Shown here: positions 41,636-49,728 of the stretch, piece after piece | Numbering within the stretch: position 1 is the first letter of the stretch | Layout: each line of letters begins with the position of its first letter | Source: SXVE01 sp036388895 | Lineage (GTDB): Bacteria; Acidobacteriota; Blastocatellia; Pyrinomonadales; Pyrinomonadaceae | Direction: 5' to 3' | NCBI GenBank assembly: GCA_036388895.1 | Contig: DASVQY010000075.1 | Location: 124,001 to 188,000, forward strand | Length of the DNA: 64,000 nt | Made by a program: the position numbers and the translations under genes | The notes under the pieces: generated by a model | The model's database searches: none | What the model was told of the DNA's origin: nothing | Seen by the model: only the letters and a program-made list of their open reading frames with translations

Positions 41636-42820
41636 ATGGCAGCCGGAGTTTACCTGCATATACCTTTTTGCCGTTCGCGCTGTTCTTACTGCGATTTTGC
41701 AACCGACGTTTTCAAATCCGAAGCGACGGTTGAACGCTATGTTTGCGCGCTGGTTAAGGAAATTGAGAACTTTGAATTTGACGATTTTAACCTTGCCGAA
41801 AAATTAACTTTCGACACAATCAAATCCAAAATCCAAAATCCAAAATCCAAAATCCGAATTGATACAATCTATTTCGGCGGCGGCACGCCTTCGCTTTTAT
41901 CTGCAAAACAGTTGGAGAAAATTTTATCGGCACTTTATAAAAGTTTTCCACAAGCGGAAAACCCGGAAATGACGATGGAGATGAATCCGGCAACTGTTTC
42001 GCTTGAAACTTTGAAAGATTACAAATCGCTCGGCGTCAATCGCGCGAGTTTCGGGGCGCAAACTTTCGATGATGCTGAATTGAAACGGCTCGGTCGGCGG
42101 CACTCCGCCGGCGATGTGCGAGAGACGATTGATCTATTACGCCGCGCCGGATTCGATAACGTCAGTTTCGATTTAATCGCCGGACTTCCGCGCCAGACAA
42201 TCGAAGATTGGGAACGGAATTTGGACGAAGCGTTAAAATTAAAACCCGAACATCTTTCTTTGTATTTGCTCGAAATTCACGAAGGAACGCCGCTCGCCGA
42301 ACAGATTCGCAGTAAACGTCAGCCCGCACCGAACGAAGATTTGAGCGGCGAAATGTATGAATTAATGATTCGGAAAACTTCGGAAAAAAATTACCGGCAA
42401 TACGAAATTTCAAACTTTTCGCTGCCCGGTTTTGAATCGAAGCACAACTCGAAATATTGGCTGTGCGAGCCGGTTTACGCTTTCGGCGTTTCGGCTCATT
42501 CTTTCGACGGAAAATCGCGTTTCGCCAACGAACGGGACACGGCGAAATATGTTGAATTGATCGAAGCAAACAAATCGCCCGAGGTTTTTCGCGAAAACGT
42601 TGATCTCGCTTCGGAATTCGTTTTTTTAGGTTTGCGATTGTCGCAAGGTGTAAATTTAGCCGAATACGAAAAACGTTTCGGCGTTAAATTGCCGGAGAAA
42701 TACGCGGCTGATTTGCGGCGTCTTGAAGAGTTTGAATTAATTGAAATTGATGAAAATTACTTGCGATTAACGCAAAAGGGAATGGTTTATTCAAACGAAG
42801 TTTTCGCCGTTTTTGTTTGA
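41636..42820 (+). CDS. hemW: radical SAM protein HemW (coproporphyrinogen oxidase-like)
   Basis: A 394-residue radical SAM protein. The cluster motif CxxxCxxC is C12, C16, C19 followed by DF; lack of the fourth Cys favours HemW, a heme chaperone, over HemN. TIYFGGGTPSLL is near 80, and the HemN C-terminal domain follows. The N-terminal region contains an in-frame insertion of about 11 residues (SKIQNPKSKIR, about 63-73) encoded by a heptamer tandem repeat at 41824-41855, just before the GGGTPS strand. The reading frame is preserved, so the protein is probably functional. Confidence 0.93.
   Translation: MAAGVYLHIPFCRSRCSYCDFATDVFKSEATVERYVCALVKEIENFEFDDFNLAEKLTFDTIKSKIQNPKSKIRIDTIYFGGGTPSLLSAKQLEKILSALYKSFPQAENPEMTMEMNPATVSLETLKDYKSLGVNRASFGAQTFDDAELKRLGRRHSAGDVRETIDLLRRAGFDNVSFDLIAGLPRQTIEDWERNLDEALKLKPEHLSLYLLEIHEGTPLAEQIRSKRQPAPNEDLSGEMYELMIRKTSEKNYRQYEISNFSLPGFESKHNSKYWLCEPVYAFGVSAHSFDGKSRFANERDTAKYVELIEANKSPEVFRENVDLASEFVFLGLRLSQGVNLAEYEKRFGVKLPEKYAADLRRLEEFELIEIDENYLRLTQKGMVYSNEVFAVFV
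41824..41855. repeat. heptamer tandem repeat inside hemW
   Basis: Four and a half copies of atccaaa in tandem within the coding sequence. It is the same heptamer family as in the nuoC-nuoD spacer (opposite strand). Confidence 0.9.
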
Positions 42821-42876
42821 TAAAAAACGCTCTTTTCTTTTTGAGAAAGTGTTTCATCTGCGATACAATATCTTGT

Positions 42877-43230
42877 ATGAAACACGCAAGAAAAAAATCT
42901 CCGAAAATCAGCGAAGCGGTTTTTCGCGGCAAAAAATCCCTTTATAATTTTGAAGTTTTTCCGCTCACGGCGGAGCTTGAAGAAACCTCTGCAATTTACG
43001 TTATTTCGAAGCGCAAAACCGATAAAAGAGGCAAAGGTCATCACGCCTTCGTCTGCATCGGTCAGACCGACTCGGTTCTGAGCGAGATAAAAAAACATCA
43101 AAAAGGCAAATGCGTCAAACAAAACGCGGCGAACGTGATTTGTCTTCTGCGCGAATCGGATGAAAAAAGCCGTGAACGAATCGAAGCCGATTTGAAAGCG
43201 GCGCACGTAACCGTTTGTAATTACAACTGA
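42877..43230 (+). CDS. GIY-YIG-like small protein
   Basis: A 117-residue basic protein from ATG 42877. It shows the outline of a divergent GIY-YIG fold: SAIYVISKRK (in place of GIY) near 46, AFVCIGQTDSVLSEIKKH (in place of YIG) near 65, then NAANVICLL and ERIEADLKAA with a possible catalytic Glu. I recall similar proteins in acidobacteria with clearer YIGQTGD motifs. Loss of the tyrosine and the usual Arg makes nuclease activity uncertain. Confidence 0.6.
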   Translation: MKHARKKSPKISEAVFRGKKSLYNFEVFPLTAELEETSAIYVISKRKTDKRGKGHHAFVCIGQTDSVLSEIKKHQKGKCVKQNAANVICLLRESDEKSRERIEADLKAAHVTVCNYN

Positions 43231-43231
43231 C

Positions 43232-43387
43232 AGCCACAAAAGGCACAAAAAGCGCCAAAATAGAACAGATTAGCCACGAACAGGCGCGCGAGAATCCAAA
43301 ATAAAGTGAAGAATTTTGTTTTATTGATTTTTCGTGCTTGTTCGCAGCTAGAACTCTTTTTTTGCGGCTTTTGTGCCTTTTATGGCT
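43232..43387. repeat. nested inverted repeat (agccacaaaaggcac type)
   Basis: The outer arms, agccacaaaaggcacaaaa (43232-43250) and 43369-43387, are complementary in 18 of 19 positions. The inner arms (agccacgaacaggc near 43270 and gcttgttcgcagct near 43336-43350) are less perfect. It separates convergent genes and touches the stop codon of the nucleotidase gene. Confidence 0.75.
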
Positions 43388-44903
43388 AATTTATCTTTGT
43401 AATTCTGTTCTCGAGCTTCGGCGCAATCGTTTTGTTCGGCGCGTTTCTGATCGCCTGCTCGAAGATTTCCGAATCTTTCGGCGCGTTTTCGGCTTTTAAT
43501 AAAACTTTCGCGTCCTTGAACATCGTATAGCCGTCGCCGCCGCGCGAAACTAAAAAGTCGGAAGTCGCGAGCGTGTAGTTTTTCTTTTCGTCAAGCGGTT
43601 TCCCGCCGACCGTGATTTCCGTTACGCGGTTTCTCGCCGGTTTTTTCGGGTCGTATTTAAAGCTCATTCCGGAAATTTGCGGAAAGCGTCCCGGTTCGTT
43701 GTCTTCGCCGCCGCTGCGGGCGACGCCGTGTTCGAGAATTTCGCGCAAAAGTTTGCCGGAAACTTCGACTTTTACAATCGGATTATTAAACGGCAGAATA
43801 GAAAGCACGTCGCGCTTGGTCAAAACGCCCGGATTGTAAGTCAAATCGGCGCGAATCGAGCCGCCGTTGACGAATCCGATGTCCGCGCCGACGGCTTTTC
43901 GATAAGAATCGGCGATAAAGTTTCCGACGTTTGTTTCCTTCGTGCGGCTCGAATACGAGAGCGCGTCAAGCTCGACCGAAGTCAAGCCGACCGGTTCGGC
44001 TAACTTCTGCAAAAGGTCTTTATATTTATCGAAAACCGCGGCAAATTCCGGCGCTTCGGGTATTTTGTCGGTGACCGTAATGATTTCCCAATCAATGCTT
44101 TCGAGTTTTTTCGTCTGCCGGTCGAAATTCAAATTAAACCTGCCCATTTCGCGGGCGTCGGCAGTCATTTTGAAAATCGGCGTGCCGTTTGACGACGATT
44201 GCAGAAGCGTGTGTTCATGTCCGCCTAAAATCAAATCGAAATCGGCGCACTTTGCCAACTCCTTATCCTGAGACATAAACATATGCGTCAGCCCGACGAC
44301 CGCATTTGCGCCCGCCGCGCGAATTTTCGGAACGATTTCTCGTGCGGTTTCGCAATAATTTTTCACCGTTAAACTCGCTTCCATCGAGGAGGTTTCCTTT
44401 GTTTCCGGCAAAAGAAGCCCGAGAAAACCGACTTTGACGCCGCCGAAATCCTTGATTACAAACGGCGGCGTGTCGGCGAAAATTTTGTTCGTTTTCGTAT
44501 CAATCACATTCGCGCCGAGCCATTGAAATTTCGATTCTTTCATTCTTTGCAACAGTTCGGCAGTTTTTATGTCGAATTCGTGATTTCCCAAGACGGCATA
44601 GTCGAGCCCGACGGCGTTCCAGGCGTCAATCATCTGCGCGCCGCGATACGTTCTTGTCTCGACCGAAGGCGAAACCGTATCGCCGCCGAGGGTGAAAATC
44701 GTATTCGGATTCTCTTCTTTGATTTGTTTTTTCAGCGTTAAAAGCCGCGCCAAACCACCTCGTTCGCCGCCTTCGACCGGCGTAAATTGATAAACGTCAT
44801 TGACATGCAGAATCGTCACGCGAATCGGCGAATTGTTTTGAGCGAAAACTGAAAGCGAAACCGCAAAAGTTAATAAAAAAGACAGTAAACGAAAAAGCCG
44901 CAC
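43386..44903 (-). CDS. 5'-nucleotidase/UshA-family metallophosphatase, exported
   Basis: A 505-residue protein with a signal peptide (about 1-21, ending VFAQ). The N-terminal calcineurin-like domain has VTILHVNDVYQF near 29, TLGGDTVSPS near 70, GNHEFD near 97 and GGHEHTLLQ near 225. The C-terminal 5'-nucleotidase domain has NVGNFIADSYRKA near 318, FVNGGSIRADL near 336, LPFNNPIVKVEVSG and the SDFLVSRGGDGYTMF substrate motif near 450. It hydrolyses periplasmic nucleotides or related phosphates. Confidence 0.92.
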   Translation of the reverse strand: MRLFRLLSFLLTFAVSLSVFAQNNSPIRVTILHVNDVYQFTPVEGGERGGLARLLTLKKQIKEENPNTIFTLGGDTVSPSVETRTYRGAQMIDAWNAVGLDYAVLGNHEFDIKTAELLQRMKESKFQWLGANVIDTKTNKIFADTPPFVIKDFGGVKVGFLGLLLPETKETSSMEASLTVKNYCETAREIVPKIRAAGANAVVGLTHMFMSQDKELAKCADFDLILGGHEHTLLQSSSNGTPIFKMTADAREMGRFNLNFDRQTKKLESIDWEIITVTDKIPEAPEFAAVFDKYKDLLQKLAEPVGLTSVELDALSYSSRTKETNVGNFIADSYRKAVGADIGFVNGGSIRADLTYNPGVLTKRDVLSILPFNNPIVKVEVSGKLLREILEHGVARSGGEDNEPGRFPQISGMSFKYDPKKPARNRVTEITVGGKPLDEKKNYTLATSDFLVSRGGDGYTMFKDAKVLLKAENAPKDSEIFEQAIRNAPNKTIAPKLENRITKIN

Positions 44904-44993
44904 AATAAATCTCCTTAAAAAAATGATTGATTTGATTATACTAATATCGCGAATTTTAGATGCGAAAATAAAACAACAGATTATAAAAATTTA

Positions 44994-45022
44994 TTGACTT
45001 TACCGAAAGCCGGGCGTAAATT
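44994..45022 (+). promoter_or_regulatory. sigma70-type promoter
   Basis: TTGACT (44994-44999), a spacer of exactly 17 bases, then TAAATT (45017-45022). A gggggtt ribosome-binding region and an ATG follow at 45031-45046, leaving only a short leader. Confidence 0.5.
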
Positions 45023-45043
45023 CCACTACAGGGGGTTGAAAAT

Positions 45044-45646
45044 ATGAAAAAATCATTGTTTGGTTTAACGGTCGCGCTCACAACATTTTTTGTGGGAATT
45101 TTTACATTTGAAGTTTGTCATTTTCAACAAAACCCGGTTCTCCAAAATGCTCTTGAAAAAAATAAAATAGAAGAAATTAAAGTCGCTGAGATTCCCGCAA
45201 TCAAAGCCGAATCGTTAGGAAATAAAGAAACTTTAGAGAAAGACAATTTGGGCGAACAATATTTTTCCGGTTGGTACCAACTTGATAGCTACAAAAATAT
45301 GCCCGAAGTTCAAACCATTCTTTTGGCGAGGCATTATGAAATGAATGATGATTTTAGTGAGGTAAAAAGAGTTGTTTCATCCGCCGGTATTTTTACTTCG
45401 TTCGAGAAATACGGTGATCAGGGAGTTATTGAATCGAATTGGGCTGAGGTTGATGAAAAAAAGGCGAAATTCAGAACAAAAAAAATAAAAGGAATCGAGT
45501 ATCGTTTTGAAGGAGCTTTTTTCAAAAACAAAACTTCCGGTGAAGATGGAGAAAAAGTTTTACGCGGAATATTGCGAAAATACGTCAAAGGTAAAAAGAT
45601 AGCGGAGGTGCGCGGGGATTTTGCTTATTACGAACCGCACTGCTGA
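45044..45646 (+). CDS. exported protein of unknown function
   Basis: A 200-residue protein with an N-terminal signal or anchor (about 4-26) and a charged, mostly soluble remainder. FSGWYQLDSYKNMPEVQTILLARHYEMNDDF near 76-106 is the most ordered-looking stretch. The body is rich in Lys and Glu and more AT-rich than neighbours, which could hint at transfer. No family is recognised. It ends 14 bases before the GHL10 gene and may be co-transcribed. Confidence 0.65.
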   Translation: MKKSLFGLTVALTTFFVGIFTFEVCHFQQNPVLQNALEKNKIEEIKVAEIPAIKAESLGNKETLEKDNLGEQYFSGWYQLDSYKNMPEVQTILLARHYEMNDDFSEVKRVVSSAGIFTSFEKYGDQGVIESNWAEVDEKKAKFRTKKIKGIEYRFEGAFFKNKTSGEDGEKVLRGILRKYVKGKKIAEVRGDFAYYEPHC

Positions 45647-45660
45647 CACTAAAATTAATA

Positions 45661-47103
45661 ATGTACAAACAAATTCTTTTAAGTTTGCTCTTTTCAGCGT
45701 TTGTATTTGTTCTTTCTGCAAACAGTCAAGATTTGCCCAAAGCAGACCGCGAATTTCGCGCCGTTTGGATTGCGACTGTTGATAATATTGATTTTCCGAC
45801 AAAAAAAAATTTATCAATCGAGCAGCAAAAAGCCGAGCTGCTGGAAAATCTCAAACTCGCCGAATCATTAAAATTAAACGCCGTCGTTTTCCAGGTTCGT
45901 CCGATGGGCGATGCCGTTTACAAATCAGACATCGAGCCTTGGTCGGAATTTTTGACCGGAGAAATGGGCAAAGCGCAAAATTTCGATCCGCTCGAATTTC
46001 TTATCGCCGAAGCGCACCGGCGCGGCATTCTCGTTCACGCCTGGTTCAACCCGTATCGCGCCTTTCACCCGGCGGCGAAGACGGTTTCAGCGAATCACAT
46101 TTCGAAAAAACGTCCCGATTTGGTTAGAAAGTACGGCAAATATTTATGGCTCGACCCGACCGAAAAAGAAGTTCAGGATTATTCGTTAAAAGTCGTAGCG
46201 GATGTAGTCCGGCGCTACGACGTGGACGGCGTGCATTTTGACGATTATTTCTATCCGTATGCGGAAAAAGACGCGGATGGAAATAAAATTGAGTTTCCAG
46301 ATGATAAAAACTGGGAAGTTTATATAAAATCAGGCGGTAAATTATCGCGCGATGATTGGCGGCGACAAAACGTCAATCAATTTATTGAAGCTGTCGGGCG
46401 CGAAGCGAAACGAATCAAACCGGAAGTTCTGTACGGAATTTCGCCGTTCGGCGTCGCCGAAGAAAATTATAAAAATCTTTACGCCGACGCGGAAAAATGG
46501 CTGCGCGAAGGAACGGTTGATTATTTCGTACCGCAGCTTTACTGGACGATTGACCGACCGACGCGCGAATTTCCGCTTCTTCTAAAATACTGGCAAAGCC
46601 GCAACCCGAAAAACCGCCACATTTGGGCGGGACTCGGAACTTATAAAATAGGAAATCCGCGCGAAAGCTTCACGGCGCAGGAAATCCTCAATCAAATCTC
46701 GTTAACGCGCGAAATTCAGCCGACCGACGGCAGCATTCTGTTCAGCTTTAAATCTTTGCGCAACGATTTGGGCGGCATCCAAAACGCTCTGCGCGAAAAA
46801 GTTTACCGGAAAGCCGCGCTCGTTCCGCAGTCGAATTGGATAAAAACCGCAAAACCGCTCGCGCCGAAAGTTTCGATCATTCGTGAAAAAGATTTCGTTC
46901 GCGCGAACTGGACGGAAAATGGCGGGCGAAAAGCGTTTTGGTTCGTCGTTTACGCGAAAGATAAAAACGGCTGGAGTTATTCGATTTTGCCCGCCGAAAC
47001 AAAATCAATCGCGCTTTCCGCAGGTAGAAAAATAGAGAAAATTGTCGTCACGAGCGTTGACCGGTTGGGAAATGAATCGGAAAAGGTAAATAACAACAAT
47101 TAA
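45661..47103 (+). CDS. GHL10/YngK-family glycoside hydrolase-like protein
   Basis: A 480-residue protein with a signal peptide (about 1-22, ending ANSQ). The TIM-barrel GHL10 domain starts at EFRAVWIATVDNIDFP (about 32-47) and includes LNAVVFQVRPMGDAVYKS near 78, HAWFNPYRAFHP near 127 and VDGVHFDDYFYPY near 188. VPQLYWTIDRP is near 288. The C-terminal 90 residues resemble a fibronectin-like sandwich. The substrate is unknown. Its stop codon overlaps the convergent dioxygenase gene by 4 bases. Confidence 0.9.
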   Translation: MYKQILLSLLFSAFVFVLSANSQDLPKADREFRAVWIATVDNIDFPTKKNLSIEQQKAELLENLKLAESLKLNAVVFQVRPMGDAVYKSDIEPWSEFLTGEMGKAQNFDPLEFLIAEAHRRGILVHAWFNPYRAFHPAAKTVSANHISKKRPDLVRKYGKYLWLDPTEKEVQDYSLKVVADVVRRYDVDGVHFDDYFYPYAEKDADGNKIEFPDDKNWEVYIKSGGKLSRDDWRRQNVNQFIEAVGREAKRIKPEVLYGISPFGVAEENYKNLYADAEKWLREGTVDYFVPQLYWTIDRPTREFPLLLKYWQSRNPKNRHIWAGLGTYKIGNPRESFTAQEILNQISLTREIQPTDGSILFSFKSLRNDLGGIQNALREKVYRKAALVPQSNWIKTAKPLAPKVSIIREKDFVRANWTENGGRKAFWFVVYAKDKNGWSYSILPAETKSIALSAGRKIEKIVVTSVDRLGNESEKVNNNN

Positions 47104-47888
47104 AAATTATTCACCTTTAAATGCGTTCGCGCTTCCCAGAGTTCGGGCATAAATTTTTTGTCGAGCGTTGTTCTTAAATATCCGGCGCCTTCAGAGCCGC
47201 CCGTGCCGAGTTTCATTCCGAGCATTCTTTCGACCATTAAAACGTGATGATAACGCCACAACGCGATGTTTTCGTCGTGTTCGATGAGCAAATCCTGCAT
47301 TATGAAAAAATCGGCGTATTTTTCTGGATGCGTTAAGATTTCAACGATTGATTGAACTTTTTCTTCGCTGGTTTCAACGGGAAAGTCGTTGCGCCGCAAA
47401 ATTTGCCAGAAAGCGTCGGCGAGGCTCGGCTCGTTGAATCTTGCCGTCAATTTTTCAAAAGCGAATTCGTCTGATTTGAACGAGCGCAGAATGTTTTCGT
47501 TTTTCGCGCCGGAAACGAATTCGAGTTCGCGGAACTGCATTGATTGAAAGCCGCTCGCCGGATTTAATTTGTCCCGAAATTCCAGGAAACCGATTTGCGC
47601 CATTGATTCGAGAATGTGGATTTGCGAAACGATGACTTTTTCAATTGCCGTCACCGTGCGAAGCGAATGGTTTGCGCGAAACGTGCGGTTTTCATTGATC
47701 CATTTAATGCTCGCGTCAATTTCGTGCAGAATTTGTTTGAACCATAATTCGTATGTTTGGTGAATGATGATAAAAAGCAGTTCGTCGTGACTCGTCGGTT
47801 CGGACAGCGTTTCCTGCAAACCGATCAGTTCGGGTACTTTCAAATATTTGTTGTAAGAAAGCGGCGCGTTTTTTCCGTATTCGGTCAT
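47100..47888 (-). CDS. kynA: tryptophan 2,3-dioxygenase
   Basis: A 262-residue heme dioxygenase from ATG 47888; a TTG four codons upstream is less likely. It opens tryptophan to N-formylkynurenine. Landmarks: LSYNKYLKVPELIGLQ near 10-25, DELLFIIIHQTYELWFKQILHEID near 35-58, the heme-ligand region ALWRYHHVLMVERMLG near 212-227 and GTGGSEGAGYLRTTLD near 230-245. Length is close to the bacterial family. No other kynurenine pathway gene is adjacent. Confidence 0.95.
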   Translation of the reverse strand: MTEYGKNAPLSYNKYLKVPELIGLQETLSEPTSHDELLFIIIHQTYELWFKQILHEIDASIKWINENRTFRANHSLRTVTAIEKVIVSQIHILESMAQIGFLEFRDKLNPASGFQSMQFRELEFVSGAKNENILRSFKSDEFAFEKLTARFNEPSLADAFWQILRRNDFPVETSEEKVQSIVEILTHPEKYADFFIMQDLLIEHDENIALWRYHHVLMVERMLGMKLGTGGSEGAGYLRTTLDKKFMPELWEARTHLKVNNF

Positions 47889-48038
47889 AATAAAATACAA
47901 GGTTAAGAATTCGAGATTGAAAAGCGTATTTTCACATTTTTTGTGTCGAATCTCGCACTATAAAATCCACGCCTAATCATCGTTTATCGGAAAATTTATG
48001 TCAATTTGACTGATATTCCAAAAAAGTGAAAAAACATC

Positions 48039-48067
48039 TTGACAGAATGTTAAAGTTTAGTTAAATT
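48039..48067 (+). promoter_or_regulatory. promoter of the cold-shock gene
   Basis: TTGACA (48039-48044) and TAAATT (48062-48067) with a 17-base spacer, about 230 bases before the csp start codon. It implies a long 5' leader as in cspA genes. Confidence 0.5.
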
Positions 48068-48074
48068 TTCCTTC

Positions 48075-48298
48075 GTCTATCAACCAATACACACAAATTA
48101 AACCCCCGAATCTTGAAGTTTAAGATTTTCTTATTTGTTTGGAAATGAGTTGTCAAACATTTATAAAAATCTGTGTTTGATGAGGTTAACAGCTAATCTC
48201 AAGAGGCGAAGGTTTTTGTTTTTTCGTCTGTGTTTTTTCACAAAAACGCTTTCGGCTAAAAATTAATTTATTGAAGTTTGTAGGAGGAATTAAGAATT
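48075..48298 (+). other. long 5' leader of the cold-shock gene
   Basis: About 225 bases of untranslated leader between the predicted promoter and the csp ATG. It has no open frame of note and ends with a strong Shine-Dalgarno sequence (aggagga, 48283-48289). Long leaders that refold with temperature are known for cspA-type mRNAs; a similar role is inferred. Confidence 0.45.
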
Positions 48299-48508
48299 AT
48301 GTCTAAAACAATTGGTAAGGTTAAATGGTTTAACAACGCGAAAGGTTACGGTTTTATCGAACAGCCCGGCGAACAGGATATTTTCGTGCATTACAGCGCG
48401 ATTTCCGGCGACGGCTATAAAACCTTGATTCAAGGACAAGACGTTGAGTTCGAAGTCACCAACGGACCGAAAGGACCGCAGGCGGAAAACGTATCGAAAG
48501 TCCAATAA
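48299..48508 (+). CDS. cold-shock domain protein
   Basis: A 69-residue single CSD protein of the CspA family. RNP1 is KGYGFI (about 15-20) and RNP2 is DIFVHY (about 27-32); VKWFNNAKGYGFI and the GPQAENV C-terminus are canonical. It binds single-stranded RNA and DNA as an RNA chaperone. It has a very strong Shine-Dalgarno site and a monocistronic layout with a terminator. Confidence 0.97.
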   Translation: MSKTIGKVKWFNNAKGYGFIEQPGEQDIFVHYSAISGDGYKTLIQGQDVEFEVTNGPKGPQAENVSKVQ

Positions 48509-48527
48509 GCAACGGTTAAATCACCTG

Positions 48528-48546
48528 ACCGATTTCGGTTTTTTAT
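48528..48546 (+). terminator. terminator of the cold-shock gene
   Basis: accga (48528-48532)/tcggt (48535-48539) short stem followed by tttttt. Confidence 0.6.
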
Positions 48547-48585
48547 TTTTATGCTTTTATAAATAAAAGCCGAACGGCGTTTACC

Positions 48586-48620
48586 AAAGCGAATCTTAAA
48601 ATTTAGGATTCGCTTTTTTG
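48586..48620. terminator. second hairpin between convergent genes
   Basis: aaagcgaatc (48586-48595) pairs perfectly with gattcgcttt (48607-48616), followed by tttt. It may back up csp termination and end the minus-strand membrane-protein gene. Confidence 0.7.
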
Positions 48621-48640
48621 TTTTTAATTCGCCCTAAATT

Positions 48641-49693
48641 TTAATCAATTAAACGAAAATTAGCGTTGTTTTTTCTGCGCCAGACGAAGCCGTCGAGAAC
48701 GTAATGCGTGAGCTGCGGAACGGCTAGCAACGGAACTAGGTACATCTTCCAATCTTCCAATTCGAGATTCGCGCCGAAAAGCCAGCTTCGCTCGTGCCAC
48801 ACGCCTCGATGCCAGAAGAGTTCTTCAACGTAAGCCAAAGCCCAGAGCGTCGCGAGAAAAATAATCCAATTGCTCGAAAGTCCCCGATAAATTCGTCCAG
48901 CTTTTTCGCGCCTCGATTTTGCGTAGAAATAAATCAAGGCAAAATAAGGAACGCCGTGAATGAAGACGTTTGTGACCGTAAAAGCGTAATCGGAATTGAG
49001 CGCGACGATACCGACGTACCAGCAAACGGCGGTCGTTGCGACGACAATATCTTTGCCGATGTTTAAGAATCCGTTTTTGAAATAAAGGCAAACTGATTTG
49101 CCGAAATAAACGACGAGCGCCGCAGCATAAACCGGAAACAAAACGCGTTCGACAATTCCCGGCAGATTTACGAAATCGTCTTTGACGAACCATTCAAAGT
49201 TTCTCGGCAAACTCGTCATCCAGTAAACAAGCGGATAAACAGTCGCCAGATAAATCGCGGCGGCGTCAATCCACCACGTCGCGTTTGATTTTTCCTTTAA
49301 TTTCGCGCGATACAAATTAACCCAGCCGTATTGCTGGCGAACGAAATGAAAAACGGCAACCAAAGCCAAAACGCGCCAGAACGTGAGAGCCGATTCGGAA
49401 TATAGCGCGACGCCGATCACATAGCCGAGCAAAGGAACGAGCGTATAAAGCCAAATGCGGCGCTTGAATTCTTCGGCGTCAAAATAAACTCTGAAAGAAG
49501 TTGACCAAACGTGCGCGACATCAATCAAAAGAACGGCTGAAATCCACGTCCAATCCGGCGATTCATCGTTCAAAATTCCAAGCTGCCAACCGATTGCAAG
49601 AAGCAAAAGCGACAAAACGGCGCTGCCGAGAAAAACCGATAAATCAATTTTTCGGGAAAAAAGCCAGTAGTTTTGTTTAACTGCGTCTTTCAC
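48641..49693 (-). CDS. polytopic membrane protein with conserved-looking histidine motifs
   Basis: A 350-residue protein with 8-9 hydrophobic segments. Histidine-bearing motifs sit at segment ends: LIDVAHVWSTSFRVYFD near 57-73, FHFVRQQYGW near 116, FIHGVPYF near 245 and LTHYVLDGFVWRRK near 330. Spacing suggests a membrane-embedded metal or heme site, as in di-iron or Brp/Blh-like families, but I cannot place it. It follows the flavoprotein gene by 35 bases and is probably in the same operon. The ending VLDGFVWRRKNNANFRLID looks like a conserved terminus. Confidence 0.7.
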   Translation of the reverse strand: MKDAVKQNYWLFSRKIDLSVFLGSAVLSLLLLAIGWQLGILNDESPDWTWISAVLLIDVAHVWSTSFRVYFDAEEFKRRIWLYTLVPLLGYVIGVALYSESALTFWRVLALVAVFHFVRQQYGWVNLYRAKLKEKSNATWWIDAAAIYLATVYPLVYWMTSLPRNFEWFVKDDFVNLPGIVERVLFPVYAAALVVYFGKSVCLYFKNGFLNIGKDIVVATTAVCWYVGIVALNSDYAFTVTNVFIHGVPYFALIYFYAKSRREKAGRIYRGLSSNWIIFLATLWALAYVEELFWHRGVWHERSWLFGANLELEDWKMYLVPLLAVPQLTHYVLDGFVWRRKNNANFRLID

Positions 49694-49728
49694 AAAATTT
49701 CTTTTGTCGTTAAATTTATTTTCGCGTT

